20,442 nucleotides of DNA from CAWCTB01 sp963798275 (lineage in GTDB: Bacteria; Acidobacteriota; Terriglobia; Terriglobales; Acidobacteriaceae): positions 1 through 20,442 of the forward strand of contig CAWCTB010000002.1 in the NCBI GenBank assembly GCA_963798275.1. The letters run 5' to 3'. The notes beneath the pieces are model-generated. The model did not search any database. It was not told where the DNA came from and worked only from the letters and a program-made list of their open reading frames with translations. Below are positions 15,858 to 20,442 of this stretch, one piece after another (within the stretch, counting starts at the first letter, position 1; the number at the start of each line of letters is the position of its first letter). The position numbers and the translations under genes were made by a program.

Positions 15858-17526
15858 GCACGCCAACTCCCGTCGCAGAAGCGGTTCGGCATGAATGAAG
15901 TGGTCGACTTCGTGATCGTGGGCTGTGGCGCTTCCGGCGGCGTACTGGCGCGCGAGTTATCGCGCAACGGATTCAGCGTGGTGGTGCTGGAGCAGGGACC
16001 GTGGAAGTCGGCGAAAGACTTCGGCCACAACGAATACCTGAACTGGAACAACTCCGAGCTGACCAACGACTGGCGCAAGCAGCCGCAAGACCTTCCGCAA
16101 GACGCCGCAGGACAAGGCCGCACAAGCAGCCCGGCATCATGTATGGACGCCTGGTGGGCGGCGGGCCGGTACACTTCACCGCGAATTACTGGCGGTTTCA
16201 CGAAATCGATTTCATCGAGGCCAGCAAGAAAGGAACGATCGCGGGCACCGGCTTCGCCGATTGGCCCATCACCTACGCCGACCTGGAACCGTACTACACC
16301 AAGGCGGAATGGGACCTGGGCGTCTCGGGGCTGGCGGGCGCGAGTCCGTTCGATCCGCCGCGCTCGAAGCCGTATCCGCTGCCGCCCATGCCGGTGAAGT
16401 CGACGGCATGTTGTTCGAGCAAGGCGCGCGCAAGCTGGGCTATCATCCCTTCCCGGCTCCGGTGGCGGTCATCTCGAAGGCCTACCAGGGCCGCATGGCC
16501 TGCCAGCATTGCGGATGGTGCGAGGGCTTCGGCTGCGAGCATGGCGCCAAGTCGAGCCCGCTGCCGTCGATGGTTCCGCAGGCCATTGCGACCGGGCAAG
16601 CTGCGAGATCAGGCCGCACAGCTACGTGCGCAAGATCGATACCGACGCCAGCGGCCGGGTCACCGGCGCGATTTACTTCGACGAGCACAAGGTCGAGAAG
16701 ACGCAGCGCGCCAAGGCTGTCGATCCTGGCCGCCAACGGCGCCGGAGACGCCGCGCCTGCTGCTGCTGTCGAAGTCGAACCGCTTTCCCGATGGGCTGGC
16801 CAACTCCAGCGGACTGGTGGGCAAGTACCTGATGTTCAACACCGATCCCATGGCGGCAGGGCTGTTCGAGCATGAGCTGAACGGCTACAAGAGCATCGAA
16901 GTCACGCGCATCATGCAGGACTTCTACGAGATCGATCCCAAGCTGGGCTTCTACGGAGGCGGCGGGATCAGCGCGCGTTTCCAGAACTATCCCATCACCT
17001 TCGCCTTCGGGGGACTTGCCGCCGGATCTCCCACAGTGGGGCAGCGAATACAAGAAGGCGCTGGCGAAGTATTTCACTCGCACCATGATTCTGATGGGCC
17101 ATGGCACATCGCTGCCGGTGGAGAACAACAGCATCTCGCTCGACGACACGGTGAAAGATGACTGGGGACTTGCCGGCGATGCGTGTGACTTACAAGGACC
17201 ATCCTGACGATCTGAAGACGGCGCAGTTTTTTCAGGATCGATCGATGGAGATTCTGGAGGCGGCGGGCGCGCAGAATCGCTGGCGCTATCCGGTTACCGA
17301 GTCGAACTTTGGCGTGCATCTGCTGGGGACGTGCCGCATGGGGAACGATCCCAAGTCGTCGGTGATCGACGCCGACCATCGCACCCACGATGTGCCCAAC
17401 CTGTTTCTGTGCGACGGTTCGAGCTTCGTCACCAGTGGCCGCGGCCAGCCGACGGAGACCATTCAGGCGCTGGCCTTCCGGGCGGCGGATCGGATTACGG
17501 CGGCAGCGAAGAAAGGCGAGGTCTAA
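15854..17526 (+). pseudogene. GMC-family FAD-dependent oxidoreductase (gluconate dehydrogenase-type large subunit), multiply frameshifted
   Basis: This is the flavoprotein partner of the upstream subunit 3: it would oxidise a sugar or alcohol in the periplasm and pass electrons to the respiratory chain. FAD-binding VDFVIVGCGASGG appears just after 15891. It is followed, in alternating frames, by KTPQDKAA, GIMYGRLVGGGPVHFTANYW, the family Cys cluster MACQHCGWCEGFGCEHGAKS (near 16494-16553), VILAANGAETPRLLLLSKS, SRFQNYPITFAFGGL and NFGVHLLGTCRMGNDPK with the C-terminal SSFVTSGRGQPTETIQALAF to TAA 17524-17526. Following the protein requires about nine frame changes, near 15875, 16085, 16125, 16395, 16600, 16720, 16745, 17025 and 17170. 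The order of the domains is intact. The start by coupling is ATG 15854; one missing A in GCAGAAGCGG would join it to ATG 15891. Either real decay or dense indel errors could explain it. Confidence 0.8.
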
Positions 17527-17551
17527 CAACGGGGCGTTATGCCATCGCCGC

Positions 17552-18208
17552 TCATCCCGGTAGGGGCGCCGGCCATCCCATGAGCTGCAACTGCTTGCGG
17601 AGACTGTCCGGCGAGTTGGCGCAGAGGGCGACGATGCCCAAGGCCCGGGCCGCCTGCACATTGGGTTCGCGGTCGTCGACAAACAACGCCTCGTGCGCCT
17701 GAACTTCGAGGCAATGCAGACAGTAGTGGAAGATCTCCGCATCGGGCTTGGCCATCCTTAGCTCCGACGAGAGCACCATGCAATCGAAGCTCGCCAGCCA
17801 CTCGAATTGCGCACGGGCGAAAGCCACCATGTCTTGATGCATATTCGACAGCACCGCCGTCCGAATCCCTGACTGGCGGAGTTCCCCTGCCCAGCGCAGC
17901 ATCACCGGGTTCAAGTTGCTCCACATAGCGACGTCGGTTTGACGCAAGTGGTCGATCTGTTCCGAGGTTAGCGAGACCCCGGCTTCGGCCGCCAAGGCTA
18001 ACCAGTATTGCTCGCCGCTAAGGTCACCGCGGTCGTACGGGTAGCGGTGGCTGCCGTACAACCGCAGAAATCGCTCGACCGGGACGGCCAGCACTCCGGC
18101 CATGACGGCAATGGCACCGCGATCGGGCGGATGAGAGAGCACCTCTCCGTAATCGAGGATCACGGCGCGGATGTTGGGCTCCTGACTGCGCGAAGGAATG
18201 CCGTGCAT
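17552..18208 (-). CDS. HAD-superfamily phosphatase, YihX-like
   Basis: This is a cytosolic phosphohydrolase of 218 residues. The HAD motifs are: I, AVILDYGEVL (nucleophile D19; the usual second Asp is replaced by Gly as in the FDxGxVL subgroup that includes YihX); II, VLSNMH; III, the Lys in RMAKPDAEIF; IV, LFVDDREPNV. An alpha-helical cap lies between motifs I and II (DRGDLSGEQYWLALAAEAGV). The substrate is probably a small phospho-metabolite; glucose-1-phosphate is the YihX precedent. The ATG at 18206-18208 is preferred over a GTG at 18256 because the family starts only a few residues before motif I, although its ribosome site is weak. It is convergent with the GMC gene, with 25 bases between the stops. 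Confidence 0.85.
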   Translation of the reverse strand: MHGIPSRSQEPNIRAVILDYGEVLSHPPDRGAIAVMAGVLAVPVERFLRLYGSHRYPYDRGDLSGEQYWLALAAEAGVSLTSEQIDHLRQTDVAMWSNLNPVMLRWAGELRQSGIRTAVLSNMHQDMVAFARAQFEWLASFDCMVLSSELRMAKPDAEIFHYCLHCLEVQAHEALFVDDREPNVQAARALGIVALCANSPDSLRKQLQLMGWPAPLPG

Positions 18209-18414
18209 CTTTCGAACATAGCAGACGGATGAAGGGATTCGGTATCCCTCGACCACGATGCGACGGATTGCGAGATACAGCGCACCGCAGACAGCGTGCT
18301 TTCAACGAATCGAAACACCTGGCGTAAACGAGGGGCGCACGCGATTGCAAAGCGCGGCCGATCTTCGATCAGAGCACACCTATGGCAACAGTTCCTCGAT
18401 TAATGAATTTTAAT

Positions 18415-18428
18415 TGACGTAAGCGTCA
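18415..18428. promoter_or_regulatory. Candidate operator palindrome before the phosphoesterase gene
   Basis: TGACG (18415-18419) and CGTCA (18424-18428) are perfect 5-bp arms around TAAG, 68 bases before the ATG of the exported phosphoesterase. It lies just after an AT-rich stretch (TTAATGAATTTTAATTGACG). Size and position fit a regulator site, and its TTGACG could equally be a -35 box, but no matching -10 box at normal spacing was found. It may be chance. Confidence 0.3.
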
Positions 18429-18495
18429 CCTCCCATCAACTCCGATTCTTTATGAAAGGCATGGTGGAGCCCCCACCCAAGAACGGAGAGTATCT

Positions 18496-20134
18496 ATGCG
18501 ACAGATTCTTGCGACGGCCCTGATGGCGTCCATAACCTTTGGCCCGATGGCTAGCCCTGTGCTGGCCGACGCGGCCACGCGCTCCCCTCAGCCAGCGATT
18601 CATGTGGCCCCAACTGCCACACCCATCAAACACCTGGTGATCATCTTCCAGGAGAATGTCTCCTTTGATCACTATTTCGCGACCTACCCAAACGCCACGA
18701 ATCCCCAAGGTGAACCGCAATTTCACGCTGCGTTCGGGACCCCAACGGTCAACGGCCTGAGCAATGGATTGCTTAACGCCAATCCCAATCTAAATCCCGC
18801 CAACGGAACCGGAGCGACCAACCCCTTCCGGCTGGACCGCTCGCAAGCTGCAACCAACGATCAGGACCACGATTACGGTCCGGAGCAAGCGGCCTTCGAT
18901 GGCGGATTAATGGACCTGTTCCCGGCGAAGGTTGGAACCGCCGGGCCGCCGCCACAACCTCCGCCACCGGCGGTGTTGACCACCGGTTTAGTGATGGGCT
19001 ACTACGATGGAAATACGGTGACCGCGCTGTGGAATTACGCTCAACACTTCGCGATGAATGACAACTCGTACAACACGACGTTTGGTCCCTCCACCCCCGG
19101 TGCTCTCAACTTGGTATCCGGACAGACCAACGACGTCACCGTTAATCAGAATTCCGATTACGCCGTGGTGCCCGATGGTAATGGTGGACTCACTTTAGTC
19201 AGCGACACCGATCCGCTCGGGGATGCATGTTCCGGCAGTTCGCAGGTCCAAATGGGCGGCAAGAACATTGGCGACCTGCTCAACCAGGCCGGAGTGAGCT
19301 GGGGCTTTTTCGAAGGCGGCTTCGACTTGAGCATCACGAACTCAAACGGAACCACCGGCTGCCATCGATCCACGACCTCCAGCGTAACCGGTGTCACCAA
19401 GGCCGACTATATTCCCCATCATCAGCCGTTCCAGTACTACACCTCGACCGCAAACCTGGCGCATACCCGTCCGACGTCGATCGCGATGATCGGCCAGCAG
19501 GGCGATGCCGCTAACCACCAATACGACATCCACGACTTTTTCGATGCGGTTTCGGCCGGCAACTTCCCCGCGGTCAGCTTCCTGAAAGCTTCGGGCTACC
19601 AGGACGGACATTCGGGATACTCCGACCCGCTCGATGAACAGACCTTCGTCGTGGACACGATTAATTTCCTGATGAACCGTCCGGAGTGGAAGGACACCGC
19701 CGTGGTCATCAACTGGGATGACTCGGATGGATGGTACGACCACCAGATGGGCCCCATCCTCAACCAGTCACAAACTTCGCAGGACGCTCTGAATGGACCG
19801 GGGCTGTGTGGAAGCGCTTCTCCGGCTCTGGCGGGCATCACCGGGCCGCACGCGCAAGGTCGCTGCGGCTACGGTCCGCGTCTGCCGCTGTTGGTGATTT
19901 CGCCCTGGACTCGCGTCGAACGTTGTCGACCACACCGTCACCGACCAGACCTCGATGATCCGGTTTATCGAAGACAACTGGCTCGGCGGTCAGCGAATCG
20001 GTCAAGGTTCGTACGATGCGGTTGCCAACTCGATTGACTCGATGTTCACCTTCGCCCCTGCCTGTGCGCCCGCACCGCTGATCCTGAACGACCAGACCGG
20101 CGAGGTCGTACCTTCGGGATGTGGTTCCCAGTAG
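18496..20134 (+). CDS. Exported phosphoesterase (phospholipase C / AcpA acid phosphatase family), one late frameshift
   Basis: This is a secreted hydrolase of phosphate esters (PF04185-type). The ATG at 18496 follows CGGAGAGTATCT. A signal peptide spans about residues 1-26 (MRQILATALMASITFGPMAS, then PVLADA). The metal-binding opening IKHLVIIFQENVSFDHYFAT is at 44-63. NDQDHDYGPEQAAFDGGLMD follows, then the catalytic region TTFGPSTPGALNLVSG and the second metal site VVINWDDSDGWYDHQMGP. The frame breaks near 19914, where an extra G in CTCGCGTCGAACG shifts it. In the next frame NVVDHTVTDQTSMIRFIEDN continues through the family C-terminus to TAG 20132-20134, about 546 residues in all. Phosphate scavenging in the periplasm or outside the cell is the inferred role. 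The gene is followed by a clear terminator. Confidence 0.87.
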
Positions 20135-20170
20135 ATCAGCTGTTTACCGGTCCTCACTGACGGAATCGAA

Positions 20171-20203
20171 GGCATGTGCTGCAGATCGGCACATGCCTTT
20201 TTT
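20171..20203 (+). terminator. Rho-independent terminator of the phosphoesterase gene
   Basis: A perfect 9-bp stem, GGCATGTGC (20171-20179) with GCACATGCC (20189-20197), encloses a 9-base loop and runs directly into six T residues (20198-20203). It lies 37 bases after the TAG of the phosphoesterase gene and before the tRNA promoter. Confidence 0.92.
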
Positions 20204-20261
20204 GCTTTTGGAAGAGAGGCAGCAGCGCGAGGCTCCTCGCGCCGGAGCCGTGCAGCTTTGG

Positions 20262-20267
20262 TATAAT
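20262..20267 (+). promoter_or_regulatory. -10 box of the tRNA-Arg gene
   Basis: A perfect TATAAT stands 19 bases before the mature 5' end of the tRNA, as expected for a stable-RNA promoter. No good -35 hexamer is visible 16-18 bases upstream (GC-rich GCGCCGGAGCC). Confidence 0.6.
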
Positions 20268-20286
20268 CGCTCTGTCGCAACCGCGC

Positions 20287-20361
20287 GCGCCCTTAGCTCA
20301 GCTGGATAGAGCGTCTGGCTACGAACCAGAAGGCCGGAGTTCGAATCTCTCAGGCGCGCCA
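20287..20361 (+). tRNA. tRNA-Arg(ACG), apparently one base short
   Basis: The D-arm TAGCTCAGCTGGATAGAGC and the anticodon arm TCTGG-CTACGAA-CCAGA give anticodon ACG at 20321-20323, so it reads CGU and, as inosine, CGC/CGA. The T-loop TTCGAAT is normal and CCA is encoded at 20359-20361. The 5' acceptor strand GCGCCCT needs AGGGCGC on the 3' side, but the sequence has AGGCGCG, so one G seems to be missing. The T stem (CGGAG/CTCTC) also holds a C-C mismatch. The anticodon identity is secure; whether this copy is functional as written is not. Confidence 0.88.
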
Positions 20362-20442
20362 TTTTCGCCTTGCTTTCGTCTACGTTCTCCGCAACCCGAG
20401 CAGCGGAAGGCACTACACCGGGTTTACCGCGAACCTGACCCA

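Noticed and set aside
20362..20442. A gene after the tRNA
   Set aside because: Only 81 bases remain, with no start, motif or structure that I can support.

Overview
The window is GC-rich, densely coded bacterial chromosome. Its gene families point to a soil-type Acidobacteriota: a FadR-type regulator with a fatty acyl-CoA ligase, a KimA-like permease fused to a USP-like domain, a PEP-CTERM exported protein, a GMC/gluconate-dehydrogenase pair, and dispersed repeats of the 'ggtccttcgactc...cgctcaggatgac' kind. This placement is an inference from gene content; there is no rRNA or marker gene here.

Layout. Positions 1-3525 (minus strand) read in the order TetR/FadR-like repressor, long-chain acyl-CoA ligase, MFS transporter. 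The repressor and ligase overlap by 4 bp, and a near-perfect FadR-type palindrome lies upstream at 3601-3618. A divergent gene at 3820-4368 encodes an exported peroxiredoxin whose catalytic Cys codon is an in-frame TGA (4042-4044), so it is very probably a selenocysteine peroxiredoxin; a strong hairpin starts just after the TGA. Positions 4369-5300 hold an alpha/beta hydrolase flanked by short dispersed repeats. Positions 5297-8711 (minus) form a three-gene operon: a small membrane protein, a kinase-like/methyltransferase fusion, and a membrane-anchored sulfatase-superfamily enzyme that carries an in-frame copy of the repeat. The permease follows at 9066-11300. Positions 11457-14860 encode three exported proteins: a stalk-domain-like protein, a PEP-CTERM protein and an Asp-box sialidase-like protein. 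Positions 15210-17526 encode a gluconate-2-dehydrogenase-type subunit 3 with a TAT signal and its GMC flavoprotein partner, the latter broken by about nine frame changes. A HAD phosphatase (minus), an exported phospholipase C/acid phosphatase-type phosphoesterase with a clear terminator, and a tRNA-Arg(ACG) end the window.

Sequence quality. Many genes show single-base indels although the protein stays recognisable across the break: MFS, alpha/beta hydrolase, sulfatase, PEP-CTERM, sialidase-like, GMC and phosphoesterase. The tRNA also looks one base short in its acceptor stem. This suggests residual indel errors in the assembly at least as much as true gene decay. The TGA in the peroxiredoxin is different in kind: it is a clean in-frame codon exactly at the catalytic residue of an otherwise intact gene. 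I regard it as the most interesting signal in the window.
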